In this document: one piece after another, positions 1-7,602 of the stretch
How positions within the stretch are numbered: position 1 is the first letter of the stretch
Layout of the letters: every line of letters begins with the position of its first letter
Assembly: GCA_019636285.1 (NCBI GenBank)
Contig: JAHBXV010000044.1
Coordinates: 1-50,948 of the forward strand
Direction of reading: 5' to 3'
From: Planctomycetaceae bacterium
Lineage (GTDB): Bacteria > Planctomycetota > Planctomycetia > Planctomycetales > Planctomycetaceae
DNA: 50,948 bases
Program-made: the position numbers and the translations under genes
Notes under the pieces: generated by a model
The model's database searches: none
Seen by the model: only the letters and a program-made list of their open reading frames with translations
What the model was told of the DNA's origin: nothing

Positions 1-1115
1 CGATTGCTACGTCGCTCCCCGGCTACCAGATGAGCGAGCACCTGCCGAAGCTGGCACGGCACGCCCATCGCGCGACGATCGTCCGGTCGATGCATCACAC
101 GGTCAATAACTCGCACGGGGCGGCTGTCTACACCGCGTTGACGGGGCACGATCGTGGCGAAGCCGGTGGACTGGTCGCGCCCGACGATCATCCCCATGCC
201 GGGGCGGTCCTCGCGAAGTTACGGCCGACGCCGCGAACCGTTCTCTCGCACGTCCATCTTCCTTACATCACGCAGGAAGGGGCGGGGAATCCTCCGCAGC
301 CCGGTTTCTTCGCCGGTTTTCTCGGGCGCCGGTACGATCCGCTCTTCGTTCTGAATGATCCTAACGCCGCCGACTTCCGCGTGACCGAATTGTCGGCTCA
401 GTCCGATATCTCGGCAGACCGACTCGCCTTTCGACGAGCCTTGTTCGATAGCCTGACCCGCCCGGCGTTGTCGTCGGGCACGGCGGAAATGACCGGACTG
501 CAAACTCGTGCTCTCGATCTTTTAACCTCCGAGACCTCGCAACGGGCATTTCGTTTGCAAGACGAATCCGACGCGCAGCGCGAGCGCTATGGCCGCAATG
601 TCTATGGTCAAAGCGTGCTGCTGGCCCGACGTCTCATTGAAGCGGGGACGCGACTGGTCACCGTCTCGTGGGCGCCCCACGCCAATGCGACCTGGGATAC
701 CCACGGCAGCAACTTTCAATCGCTCAAGACGACGCTGCTGCCGCAACTGGATGCCGCGTGTGCCAGCCTGGTCGACGACCTGCACGAGCGGGGCATGCTC
801 GATCGGACGATCGTCGCGGTCTTCGGCGACTTCGGTCGCACGCCGCGCATCAACGCGAACAACGGCGGGCGCGACCACTGGAACTTCTGCTACAGCCTGA
901 TGCTCCTCGGCGGCGGCTTCCGGCAGGGTCTCGTTTACGGCAGCAGCGACGACACGGGAAGCTTCCCCGCCAGCCAGCCACTGGTGCCAGGCGACATCCT
1001 CAGCACCATGTACACGGCTCTCGGCATTCCCCCCGAGTTCGAGATCTACGACCAGTTGAACCGTCCACACCGCGTGGTTCCCGCAGGGAGCGTGGTGGAA
1101 GACCTGCTGGCGTAA
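1..1115 (+). CDS. DUF1501 family protein, 3' part (partial)
   Basis: C-terminal part of a DUF1501 protein; the reading frame is open to the left edge (first full codon at base 3), so the start and the usual N-terminal Tat/Sec signal lie outside the window. About 370 residues are visible. The family has an alkaline phosphatase/sulfatase-like fold and is very abundant in planctomycetes, often paired with a DUF1549/DUF1553 cytochrome-domain protein; the substrate is unknown. Visible family marks are GHDRG near the left end, the VFGDFGRTPRIN segment, GGRDHW, and the C-terminal GDILSTMY and PHRVV blocks. The gene ends 33 bp from the convergent trkH gene. The family call is firm; enzymatic activity is not established. 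Confidence 0.9.
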   Translation, partial: IATSLPGYQMSEHLPKLARHAHRATIVRSMHHTVNNSHGAAVYTALTGHDRGEAGGLVAPDDHPHAGAVLAKLRPTPRTVLSHVHLPYITQEGAGNPPQPGFFAGFLGRRYDPLFVLNDPNAADFRVTELSAQSDISADRLAFRRALFDSLTRPALSSGTAEMTGLQTRALDLLTSETSQRAFRLQDESDAQRERYGRNVYGQSVLLARRLIEAGTRLVTVSWAPHANATWDTHGSNFQSLKTTLLPQLDAACASLVDDLHERGMLDRTIVAVFGDFGRTPRINANNGGRDHWNFCYSLMLLGGGFRQGLVYGSSDDTGSFPASQPLVPGDILSTMYTALGIPPEFEIYDQLNRPHRVVPAGSVVEDLLA

Positions 1116-1148
1116 CGGTCTTCCACCCGCAGTATCAGAATCCAACGC

Positions 1149-2483
1149 TTAAACGACCACGTCTTCCGTCGAGGATGGCTCCGTTCCCGGCAGCGGGCGA
1201 ACCAGCGACATTCCCACAACTAAGGGACCGGCCCGCCCCAGCAGCATCAGCGCGATGATGATGCACTTTCCGAGCGGCGTCAGCGATCCGGTGATGCCTC
1301 GGCTCAGCCCGACGGTGCCGAGCGCGGAGGCGCATTCAAAGAACTGATCGACGAACGGCGAGCTTTCGACCAGCGTCAGCAAGTAAACGCCCAGACCGAG
1401 GGTGCCCAGGTAAAAGACAGCGTTCGCGACAGCAGCCCGGAGTCGCACTTCGGGGATCACGCGCCCCAGTAGCGATGTCACCGGTCGCCGCCTTAGGACG
1501 GACACGGCGTGACCCCATAGGGCAGAGATGGTCGTTGTCTTCATCCCGCCTCCCGTTCCGGCCGGCGACGCGCCGATCAGCATCATCAGGGTGAGCAGCA
1601 TCACCGAGGAAGCAGACAGCGCGCCGATTGGCACGGTGTTGAAACCGACCGTCGTCTGTGCGGTCATGACCTGAAAGAGGCTGGCCAGCCACGTTTCCTG
1701 CCACGGCGCCATTCGCACGGCTGGTTCTTCCAGCCAGAACAGCACGGTCCCCGCAACGGTCAGGATCGCCGTGCTCCAGAGGATGACGCGCGTCGTGAAC
1801 GTGACGTGCAGTTCGCGCGATCGCAGGCTCCGCCAGACATCATTGATGACAAGGAAGCCCATGGCACCCAGTTCGCTCAGGACAATGAGCGTCCCATTCA
1901 GCCAGACATTCCCCCGGTAGTCTTCAAAACTGTTGTTGAAGAGGCCAAACCCGGCCGTGCAGAAGGCGCTGATGCTGTGGAACACGCAAGTCCACAGTGC
2001 TTCGCCAAATGGTCTGTCGGCGAAGACCGGCCAGAGAGCCAAAGCGCCCAGAGATTCGACAACCAGCGTGTACCAGCAGACCAGCCGGACGAACCGCGAC
2101 ACGTCAAAGTCGACCGGCAGACTGAGGGCCGCCATGTTGAGTTGTTGACGCTCGACCGAGAGCGGCTTGCTGGCAGCCAGCAGCAGGAACGAACTGATCG
2201 TCATGTAACCCAGGCCGCCCGCCTGAATCAGCAGGATCAGCACGAGTTCACCCAGGAACGAATAACTATCGGCTGTGCTGATCGTGACCAGCCCGGTCGT
2301 CGAGACCGCCGACGCGGCCATGAAGAGATGGTCCAGCGCCTTGAGTCCCGGCTGCTCATGGCAGATGGGCAAGAGCAGGACAAGCCAGCCTGCCAGGACA
2401 TAGGACAGGTAGCCGACAACCAGCTTCTGCAAGACCGTCAACGAATTCCAGAACCGCGCGCACGTTTTCCACGTCGCCTGCAT
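1149..2483 (-). CDS. TrkH/KtrB family potassium uptake channel subunit
   Basis: 444-residue polytopic membrane protein of the Trk/Ktr/HKT superfamily, the ion-conducting subunit of a K+ (or Na+-coupled K+) uptake system. Four pore-loop repeats are recognisable by their filter glycines: VSTTGLVT (about residue 60), CTAGFGL (about 176), TTVGFNTVP (about 277) and LGTVGLSRG (about 391). The length fits KtrB better than long TrkH proteins. The ATG at 2483 is preceded by GGAG at a suitable distance. No cytoplasmic RCK partner (TrkA/KtrA) is encoded in the window, so it must be elsewhere or absent. The roughly 300-bp leader contains a strong match to the ydaO-type c-di-AMP riboswitch, pointing to control of K+ uptake by that nucleotide. 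Confidence 0.93.
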   Translation of the reverse strand: MQATWKTCARFWNSLTVLQKLVVGYLSYVLAGWLVLLLPICHEQPGLKALDHLFMAASAVSTTGLVTISTADSYSFLGELVLILLIQAGGLGYMTISSFLLLAASKPLSVERQQLNMAALSLPVDFDVSRFVRLVCWYTLVVESLGALALWPVFADRPFGEALWTCVFHSISAFCTAGFGLFNNSFEDYRGNVWLNGTLIVLSELGAMGFLVINDVWRSLRSRELHVTFTTRVILWSTAILTVAGTVLFWLEEPAVRMAPWQETWLASLFQVMTAQTTVGFNTVPIGALSASSVMLLTLMMLIGASPAGTGGGMKTTTISALWGHAVSVLRRRPVTSLLGRVIPEVRLRAAVANAVFYLGTLGLGVYLLTLVESSPFVDQFFECASALGTVGLSRGITGSLTPLGKCIIIALMLLGRAGPLVVGMSLVRPLPGTEPSSTEDVVV

Positions 2484-2591
2484 GGCCGCACTCCGTCATC
2501 GGGAGGCGCGAAACGCTTCTCGCGGCGCGCGCTCCCATCCGTAAAACTCGGGGACCGTGCCTGCGACGAACGACGTCGCGGAGAAGGCCGC

Positions 2592-2762
2592 CCTTCCAAT
2601 CGCCTACGGAGTTAGCTGACGGGCTGGGTCAAGGAAGTGACCTGCCGTACCGGTCGCCCGGACGACTGCGCCCCGTCTTCCTGCGGACTGGCCGGCAGAA
2701 AGAAATTGGATCCCCCGCGCCGGTGTCTGGATCCCCACCGGCCTCGGCTGCGAACACATCCA
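2592..2762 (-). promoter_or_regulatory. ydaO-yuaA type riboswitch (c-di-AMP), leader of trkH
   Basis: Read on the minus strand, this leader has the landmarks of the ydaO family. A stem strand (TTCGC) is followed by a 7-bp hairpin (GCCGGTG/CACCGGC), the core GGGGGATCCAATT, a hairpin GGTCA/TGACC, and the diagnostic 3' block CCCGTCAGCTAACTCCGTAG, whose following GCGA pairs back with the 5' TCGC. The 3' block is nearly identical to known ydaO elements. The element ends about 110 bp before the trkH start. The family binds c-di-AMP and commonly represses K+ transporters, osmolyte uptake and cell-wall genes. The match is by eye, without a covariance score; boundaries are approximate. Confidence 0.82.
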
Positions 2763-2849
2763 TTATTGCGAGGCGCGTCATTCGACGACAAGAGGGGGCT
2801 GTGCGGTTTGCCGTATGGTGAACGTAGGGGAGGGGTTGCGGCTGTTAAC

Positions 2850-2855
2850 ATTGTA
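2850..2855 (-). promoter_or_regulatory. Possible -10 box upstream of the trkH riboswitch
   Basis: Minus-strand hexamer TACAAT lies about 90 bp upstream of the riboswitch, in an otherwise GC-rich stretch, and would start transcription near 2842. No convincing TTGACA-like -35 is seen at 17-18 bp, so the call is weak. Apart from the riboswitch and this hexamer, 2763-2933 shows nothing gene-like. Confidence 0.25.
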
Positions 2856-2933
2856 GACTGGGAGAGCCACTGGCATATCCCAGCACTATCTTCACCTTGG
2901 ATCGATCAATAGTTCTCGCAACAGCGACGATGG

Positions 2934-3036
2934 GTGGCTGGGGTCAGGCGTCCGCGTCTGCCCCCAGCCTATTCGCACATGGGGTCGCTATGCTCGGGCT
3001 TTCTGGGGGCGGACGAAGACGTCCAACCCTAGCCAC
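2934..3036. repeat. Palindromic dispersed element, type 1, copy A
   Basis: Roughly 100-bp imperfect palindrome beginning GTGGCTGGGGTC and ending with its complement GACGTCCAACCCTAGCCAC; the arms also contain GCCCCCAG/CTGGGGGC. A second copy lies at 3557-3656 in the same orientation, with similar arms and a different centre. It would form a long hairpin in RNA or single-stranded DNA. No coding potential. Such elements resemble REP/MITE-like intergenic repeats; no transposase is nearby. Confidence 0.75.
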
Positions 3037-3101
3037 CCCGCCGCCGCCGCCAGCCACGCGACGTAGCGATTGACCATTGCAGATCGACTGGCGTTGGCAT
3101 T

Positions 3102-3494
3102 CTACCACGCTGTAAACGCAAGAAGTGCCACAATTAAATTGAATGCAACAGCCAGCATTGCTGCGGTGCTGCCACACCCTCCGCCCGTCTGGACTGTCGG
3201 TAAGTCGGCCACGTTCCACGTAAAGTCCGGGTCCAGCGAGCCGTCGTTCAGGTATGTTTTCAGGATCCTCAATGCCGCATCGCGATCGACTCGACCTTTC
3301 GGCTTTTGTGCGGCAGGCTTCTTGTGATCGAGATAGAGGACGAATGCGGAGTCGCCGGTGACCGTTGCCTGGACGACGTGCTTCGGATCCTGAAAGACAG
3401 CGACACCCAGAATGCGTTTTTCCTCAAACAGACGTTCAAGGTCAGCGTCCGTACCCGGATCAATCTTCTTTGCACCGGCTTCGATGTAGGCCAT
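3102..3494 (-). CDS. Small hypothetical protein with C-terminal membrane anchor
   Basis: 130-residue protein with no family I recognise. The N-terminal ~100 residues are soluble and charged (EEKRILGVAVFQDP, FVLYLDHKKP), reminiscent of a small alpha/beta fold. It ends with GGGCGSTAAMLAVAF followed by a hydrophobic stretch running to the C-terminus, which looks like a tail anchor. The ATG at 3494 has no strong Shine-Dalgarno. It sits between two copies of the type 1 palindrome (2934-3036 and 3557-3656), as if carried in an interval bounded by repeats. It may be a genuine accessory gene; function unknown. Confidence 0.55.
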   Translation of the reverse strand: MAYIEAGAKKIDPGTDADLERLFEEKRILGVAVFQDPKHVVQATVTGDSAFVLYLDHKKPAAQKPKGRVDRDAALRILKTYLNDGSLDPDFTWNVADLPTVQTGGGCGSTAAMLAVAFNLIVALLAFTAW

Positions 3495-3556
3495 GAGGTT
3501 GTAACTCTGCTTTGCTGGCTAATGACCACGCTCACCGCCCGCCGTCTTTGCGACGC

Positions 3557-3656
3557 GTGGCTGGGGTCAGGCGTCCTCGCCTGCCCCCAGACCTGCAAAT
3601 GGGGCCGATGTCATCTGAGTTCCTGGGGGCGGACGAAGACGTCCGACCCCAGCCAC
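3557..3656. repeat. Palindromic dispersed element, type 1, copy B
   Basis: Second copy of the element at 2934-3036. Arms begin GTGGCTGGGGTCAGGCGTCC and end GACGTCCGACCCCAGCCAC, a better palindrome than copy A. The central ~35 bp differ between copies while the arms are conserved, as expected if structure is what is maintained. Confidence 0.75.
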
Positions 3657-3733
3657 TCCGCCGAGCATGGCCCGCTATAGCTGGTAGCGGTAAGCGTACT
3701 TCTGCTGCTCTTCCACCGCGAAAAACCTTTGAC

Positions 3734-3831
3734 GCCTAACGACAAAGCTCAGCCAACGTGGCTCTTGCTGGGGTGAATACGTCGCTGAATACAACTTGGG
3801 CTCGCAGTCGGTCTGAAGCTACTTGTTATGT
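3734..3831 (-). other. attC-like integron recombination site
   Basis: Read on the minus strand, the site starts ACATAAC and ends with a perfect core GTTAGGC (GTTRRRY). Inside these, AGCTTCAGACCGAC on the 5' side pairs with GTTGGCTGAGCT on the 3' side apart from two unpaired extra bases (T and A) on one arm, and AAGT faces TTTGTC as an unpaired spacer. This arrangement (R''-spacer-L''...L'-spacer-R' with extrahelical bases on one strand) is the attC architecture; the length of 98 bp is typical. The TAA stop of the SUKH gene falls inside the R'' box, as in gene cassettes. No integrase gene or second attC is visible, so it would be an isolated or relict cassette. Confidence 0.55.
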
Positions 3832-4161
3832 GGCGTCCCCGTGCAAGTGCTTTGCCAAGTCAAAGTCCGTCCCAAAACTCGACCACTCACCGGAATCCGA
3901 ATACTCCCCGAAGCTCTTGGACGCGAAATCATACGCCAAACAGAAGCCCTGAAAATCGTCGCCGAGCAGGACGCGGCGATCCTCGATCAAGCCGGGATAA
4001 ATGTTATTGGGTGAAATTGGGCCGCTGTAAATCATGTGACCGCTCGGCGTTTGGCCCCATCCAACGTCGCGCATGTAATTCAAGTAGGCGGCAGGGAGTT
4101 CAGCGTGCATGCGCACCAGGGAGTCAATCTCGGAATTCGTAAGTCGTGTGTTATCAGCCAT
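3826..4161 (-). CDS. SMI1/KNR4 (SUKH) family protein
   Basis: 111 residues with the SUKH pattern: an N-terminal helix, LPAAYLNYMRDVGWG (about residues 22-36), a GPI/LIEDRR segment, then DFQGFCLAYDFASKSFGEYS and a C-terminal WSSFGTDFDLAKHL. SUKH proteins are mostly immunity proteins against polymorphic or contact-dependent toxins, but single copies also occur as standalone accessory genes. No toxin gene is adjacent. The ATG at 4161 lacks a clear Shine-Dalgarno. Its stop overlaps the attC-like site at 3734-3831, suggesting it was delivered as an integron gene cassette. Family call is good; role as immunity protein is inference. Confidence 0.75.
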   Translation of the reverse strand: MADNTRLTNSEIDSLVRMHAELPAAYLNYMRDVGWGQTPSGHMIYSGPISPNNIYPGLIEDRRVLLGDDFQGFCLAYDFASKSFGEYSDSGEWSSFGTDFDLAKHLHGDAT

Positions 4162-4278
4162 GCCGCAGAACTCTGCTTATCAGAACGAACTGTATGGAGA
4201 ATACCCGGACCGAGCGGCTGGTCAATCTATCCAGCGCCAGCGGGCTGCGTTGCACTTCAAAGGGAGTTCTCTCTCTGG

Positions 4279-4692
4279 CTAAGGCGGCAGCACCCTCTCA
4301 AACTGCTCCACAAACAACGGCCGCGTCTCCCCTTCGAGGAGGCCGAAGACGCCGATCCATTTGTCGTTTTCCAGGCGGTAGATGTAGCGGCCGCCGGGGC
4401 GGGGTTTGCCCTTGTCGGGGCCCGCCGTCATCACGCTGTTCTTGTAGTGGAAGATCCGCACGTCGCCGGTGAACTGGAGTTCGAACTCGCTCTTGTGCTG
4501 CTGGACCAGTTCGTCGCCGCGATAGACCGAGACGGTCGTCGTCTGGTCGGCCACCACCTTCACGATGCGGAAGGCGACGCCGTTCTGCATGGCGGCCATC
4601 TGCCATGCCCCCTGCATGCGGGCCACGTCGGCTTCGGGAGTCTCTGCGGCGGCGGAGACCAGGCAGAACGAAAGAATTGCTAGGGCGGACAT
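4279..4692 (-). CDS. Secreted TIGR03067-like protein, copy 1
   Basis: 137 residues from the ATG at 4692, chosen over an upstream in-frame start because it gives a clean signal peptide (MSALAILSFCLVSAAAE) and has AAAGG about 10 bases upstream. After the signal come ARMQGAWQM, the VYRGDELVQQHKSEFELQF strand region, GPDKGKPRPGGRYIYRLEND and GLLEGETRPLFVEQF. The LQG-W opening and beta-rich body resemble the TIGR03067 family of planctomycete secreted proteins, which has no known function. Its neighbour at 4760-5176 is a clear paralogue in the same orientation, 67 bp upstream, so this is a tandem duplication. Confidence 0.7.
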   Translation of the reverse strand: MSALAILSFCLVSAAAETPEADVARMQGAWQMAAMQNGVAFRIVKVVADQTTTVSVYRGDELVQQHKSEFELQFTGDVRIFHYKNSVMTAGPDKGKPRPGGRYIYRLENDKWIGVFGLLEGETRPLFVEQFERVLPP

Positions 4693-4759
4693 GTGTGCCA
4701 ACCTTTGAGTGGATCGTGATTTCCAAACCGCGCCCGGTGACATTCCGCGCTGGGACTAA

Positions 4760-5176
4760 CTACAGAGGCGGTATGCGGCGATACTGTTCGACGTAGACGG
4801 GCCGTGTTTCGCCTTCCAGGGCGCCAAAGATTCCCGTCCAGCGGTCGTCTTCCAGGCGATAGATAAATCGGCCGTCGGCCTTGGGCTTGCCCTTGTTGGG
4901 GCCCGCGGTATCCATTCCGTTGCGCCAGCGGAAGATGCGGACATCGCCCGTGAAGGTGATCTCAAAATCGACATGGTGGGAGTGAACGACTTCGGTGCCG
5001 CGATAGACGGTGACCGTTTCTTTTCGGTCAACGACCTCTTTCACGATCCGGAGTTCAACGCCGTTCTGCCGGACCCGCATTTCCCAAAAGCCTTGCAGGC
5101 GGGCAATGTCGGTGTCAGGCGACTCGGCGGATTGCACCGGAAGCAGCGCGACGAACAGATAGCCAGCCGCGAGCAT
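4760..5176 (-). CDS. Secreted TIGR03067-like protein, copy 2
   Basis: 138 residues from the ATG at 5176, which follows GAGGTG and opens a signal peptide (MLAAGYLFVALLPVQSAE). It is aligned with the copy at 4279-4692 along its whole length: LQGFWEM, VYRGTEVVHSHHVDFEITF, GPNKGKPKADGRFIYRLED, GALEGETRPVYVEQY. Both copies keep the central GDVRIF block and the C-terminal GETRP block, so these are probably structural constraints. The function is unknown; probably periplasmic or surface. The pair likely forms one transcription unit reading leftwards from a start near 5.2 kb. Confidence 0.7.
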   Translation of the reverse strand: MLAAGYLFVALLPVQSAESPDTDIARLQGFWEMRVRQNGVELRIVKEVVDRKETVTVYRGTEVVHSHHVDFEITFTGDVRIFRWRNGMDTAGPNKGKPKADGRFIYRLEDDRWTGIFGALEGETRPVYVEQYRRIPPL

Positions 5177-5206
5177 CGGACACCTCGACTGATAGGGAAA
5201 GTCATC

Positions 5207-5282
5207 GTGTGCCACTAGCTCCGCCAGTGTGCCTTGGATTAACCAGCCATAAAAAGACGCACTGGCGGAGCCAGTGGCACAC
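5207..5282. repeat. Palindromic dispersed element, type 2, copy A
   Basis: 76-bp inverted repeat with 23-bp arms beginning GTGTGCCACTAGC and ending CCAGTGGCACAC, one mismatch between arms, and a 30-base loop ending AAAGACG. A second copy at 7365-7440 has perfect arms. The two copies bracket argS. It lies just upstream of the TIGR03067-like pair and just downstream of argS, so it could act as a terminator for minus-strand transcription, although no T-run follows. Confidence 0.8.
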
Positions 5283-5336
5283 GACTATTAGGCCGAGTCA
5301 AAGCACGGACGGCAATCTCAAAAGTCGTCGGGTTCG

Positions 5337-7301
5337 CTACATCTGTTCGGCGACCTGAATCCCGAGCAGCCGTAATCCCGTCCGCAGGATGTCCGCGGTC
5401 CCCAGGCACAAGCGCAGTCGGCTTTCCTTGAGCGACGCGTCGGCTTCTTTGAGGACCGGACATTCGTCGAAGAACGCGGCGAAAATGTTGGCCGTTTCGA
5501 ACAGGTACTGTGTCAGCAGGTTGGGCCGGTACTCGGCGACAACGTCATCGAGAGCGGTCGCGAAGCGATTGAGCTGCAGCGCGAGGCGGCGTTCGGTGGG
5601 CGTTGCCAGATGGATCGGTCCGCTCAGCTTTCGGACATCGTCGGCTGCGTAATCGCCCTTGCGCAGGATGCCCATCACACGGGCATAGGCGTATTGAATG
5701 TAAGTCGCCGTGTCGCCGGTCTTCGCGAGCATCTTGTCCCAACTGAAGACATAGTCGCTTTCGCGGTTGTGCTTCAGGTCGGCGTAGAAGATGCCGCCGA
5801 GGCCCACGATCTCGGCAATCCGGGCACGCTGTTCTTCAGAGAGTTCCGGAGTCGGCTTCGAGTTATCGTTCTCGTCGACGATCGCGCGGGCCCGCTCGAT
5901 CCCTTCGTTGAGCAGACTTTCGAGTCCCACGGTGTCGCCCGAACGCGTCTTATAAGGACGGCGATCGTTCCCCAGGATGGTGCCGAACTTGATATGCCGG
6001 CAGTCGATCCCGCCGTAGCCCAGCTTGGCGGCGGTGGCGAACAGAAGCTCGAAATGCTCGGACTGCCGGGCATCGACAACGTACAGAATGACGTCGGCAT
6101 GCAGGGTTTCAACGCGGTACTTGATCGTCGCGATGTCGCTCGTCGCATAGCTGAACGCGCCGTCGGCTTTGCGAACGATAAACGGGGCGGCGTTCCCTTC
6201 AATGAAAACGCAAACCGCCCCATCGCTTTCGACGGCGATTTTGTGGTCCTGAAGTTCCCGGACCACCTCGGCGAGCATCGGATTGTAGAACGATTCGCCC
6301 AGTGTCAGGTCGAACGAAATCCCCAACCGGCGGTACATCGCGTTCAGCGCGTCGAGACAGGCAGGGAGGAACTCATTCCACAGCCGGACGTTTTCTTCAT
6401 CCCCGGCATGCAGCTTCGCCGTTTCCAGCCGGGCCAGCTCGGAAATGCGCGGGTGGGCAGCCGCCAGTGCGGCGAGTTGAGCGTCCGAGTCGACAGCGGC
6501 GATTTTCTTTTCAGCCGATGCAATGGCAGCGGCCCGCTCATCCAGGACTTCGCGAGACTTTTTGACGACCTTCGCGAGGTCTTTGTTCTTGGGTTGCGCG
6601 GCTGCGGCGGATTCGTCGCTGGCGACTTGCTGCTGTTGCTCGGCAAGGCTGTCGCGCAGTTTGGGAAGCTCGGCTCGCAGGTCGTGATAGTCGCACAACT
6701 GGTTGACGAGCCGATACAACCGGGCCAGTTCCTGAACCGGGGCGGACTGGTAGGCCGCGTCGTCGCGGAAATTCTTGTATCCGTACAGGATCATGCCGAA
6801 CTGGGTGCCCCAATCCCCCAGGTGATTGTCGGTAATCACCTGATGGCCCAGGTGACGCATCACCAGTTCGAGGCTGCGGCCGAGGACCGTGCTGCGGAGA
6901 TGGCCGACGTGCATCGGCTTGGCGACGTTGGGGCCGGAATAGTCGATGACCACGACTTTGGACGACGGTACCACGGGCACGCCCAGGCGCTCGTCGGACA
7001 GCAGTTTCCTCGTTTCCGCGGCGATGAGATCATCGCGCAGGCGGAGATTGATGAATCCCGGCCCGGCGATTTCGGGGGCATCGCACAAGTCGTCGAGGTC
7101 GAGTGAATCGACGAGCTGTTGGGCGACGTCACGCGCGGGACGGCCCATCTGGGCGGCCAGCGGCATCGCGCAATTGATCTGAAAGTCGCCGAAGCGGGGA
7201 TCCTGCGCCGGACGGAGCATGGCAGCAAAGGGTTCCGGATCGGGAACCAGCCCTTCGAGGGTGGCCCGCAGCTTCCGTCGCAGTTCAGCCTGGAAATTCA
7301 T
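5337..7301 (-). CDS. argS: Arginyl-tRNA synthetase
   Basis: Class I aminoacyl-tRNA synthetase that charges tRNA-Arg with arginine. From the ATG at 7301 (GAGG 8 bases upstream; homologues begin similarly with MNFQAELRRKL) the protein has 654 residues. In order: the Add-1 N-terminal domain; the HIGH-type signature in PNVAKPMHVGHLRS; a catalytic core carrying a long charged, Ala/Lys-rich insertion (about residues 215-290, likely coiled coil); the YKTRSGD segment in place of a canonical KMSKS, as common in ArgS; then the anticodon-binding DALR domain ending ETANIFAAFFDECPVL. The insertion makes it longer than the ~560-580 residues of many ArgS proteins. Flanked on both sides by type 2 palindromes. 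Confidence 0.95.
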   Translation of the reverse strand: MNFQAELRRKLRATLEGLVPDPEPFAAMLRPAQDPRFGDFQINCAMPLAAQMGRPARDVAQQLVDSLDLDDLCDAPEIAGPGFINLRLRDDLIAAETRKLLSDERLGVPVVPSSKVVVIDYSGPNVAKPMHVGHLRSTVLGRSLELVMRHLGHQVITDNHLGDWGTQFGMILYGYKNFRDDAAYQSAPVQELARLYRLVNQLCDYHDLRAELPKLRDSLAEQQQQVASDESAAAAQPKNKDLAKVVKKSREVLDERAAAIASAEKKIAAVDSDAQLAALAAAHPRISELARLETAKLHAGDEENVRLWNEFLPACLDALNAMYRRLGISFDLTLGESFYNPMLAEVVRELQDHKIAVESDGAVCVFIEGNAAPFIVRKADGAFSYATSDIATIKYRVETLHADVILYVVDARQSEHFELLFATAAKLGYGGIDCRHIKFGTILGNDRRPYKTRSGDTVGLESLLNEGIERARAIVDENDNSKPTPELSEEQRARIAEIVGLGGIFYADLKHNRESDYVFSWDKMLAKTGDTATYIQYAYARVMGILRKGDYAADDVRKLSGPIHLATPTERRLALQLNRFATALDDVVAEYRPNLLTQYLFETANIFAAFFDECPVLKEADASLKESRLRLCLGTADILRTGLRLLGIQVAEQM

Positions 7302-7364
7302 CAACAAGCCTCGAAGAACGTCGTGAAAAGCCTCTAGTGCTCTGTCAACGTCAAGGATTCGGGC

Positions 7365-7440
7365 GTGTGCCACTGGCTTCGCCAGTGCATCTTTTGGTGG
7401 GTGAGAGACTTAAGACGCACTGGCGAAGCCAGTGGCACAC
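7365..7440. repeat. Palindromic dispersed element, type 2, copy B
   Basis: 76-bp element with two perfectly complementary 23-bp arms (GTGTGCCACTGGCTTCGCC... and its complement) around a 30-base loop that again ends AGACG. It lies 63 bp upstream of the argS start and is in the same orientation as copy A at 5207-5282. The rest of the argS-rsfS gap (7441-7602) holds two short GC hairpins (around CCGGTAGGCCGG and CCCGGGAAAAAGACAACCGGG) but no gene. Confidence 0.85.
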
Positions 7441-7602
7441 GAAAAACCAGCCTTGGCAATACCCCACCCTCCGGTAGGCCGGGAAGGGGAAACCTCAACT
7501 CGCGACAAGAGATACGACGAACCCGGGAAAAAGACAACCGGGACCGATCGTGAACCCGATCCGCCCCGGCTGCTAAAATCAGTTGGAGACTGCGGTCGAA
7601 TC

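Noticed and set aside
2637-2912. 91-codon plus-strand frame
   Set aside because: It lies opposite the trkH riboswitch and promoter region, has an unconvincing GTG start and a composition unlike a protein (Arg/Pro/Gly-rich).
5610-7106. 498-codon frame opposite argS
   Set aside because: Antisense shadow of a well-conserved gene; high GC creates long reverse frames.
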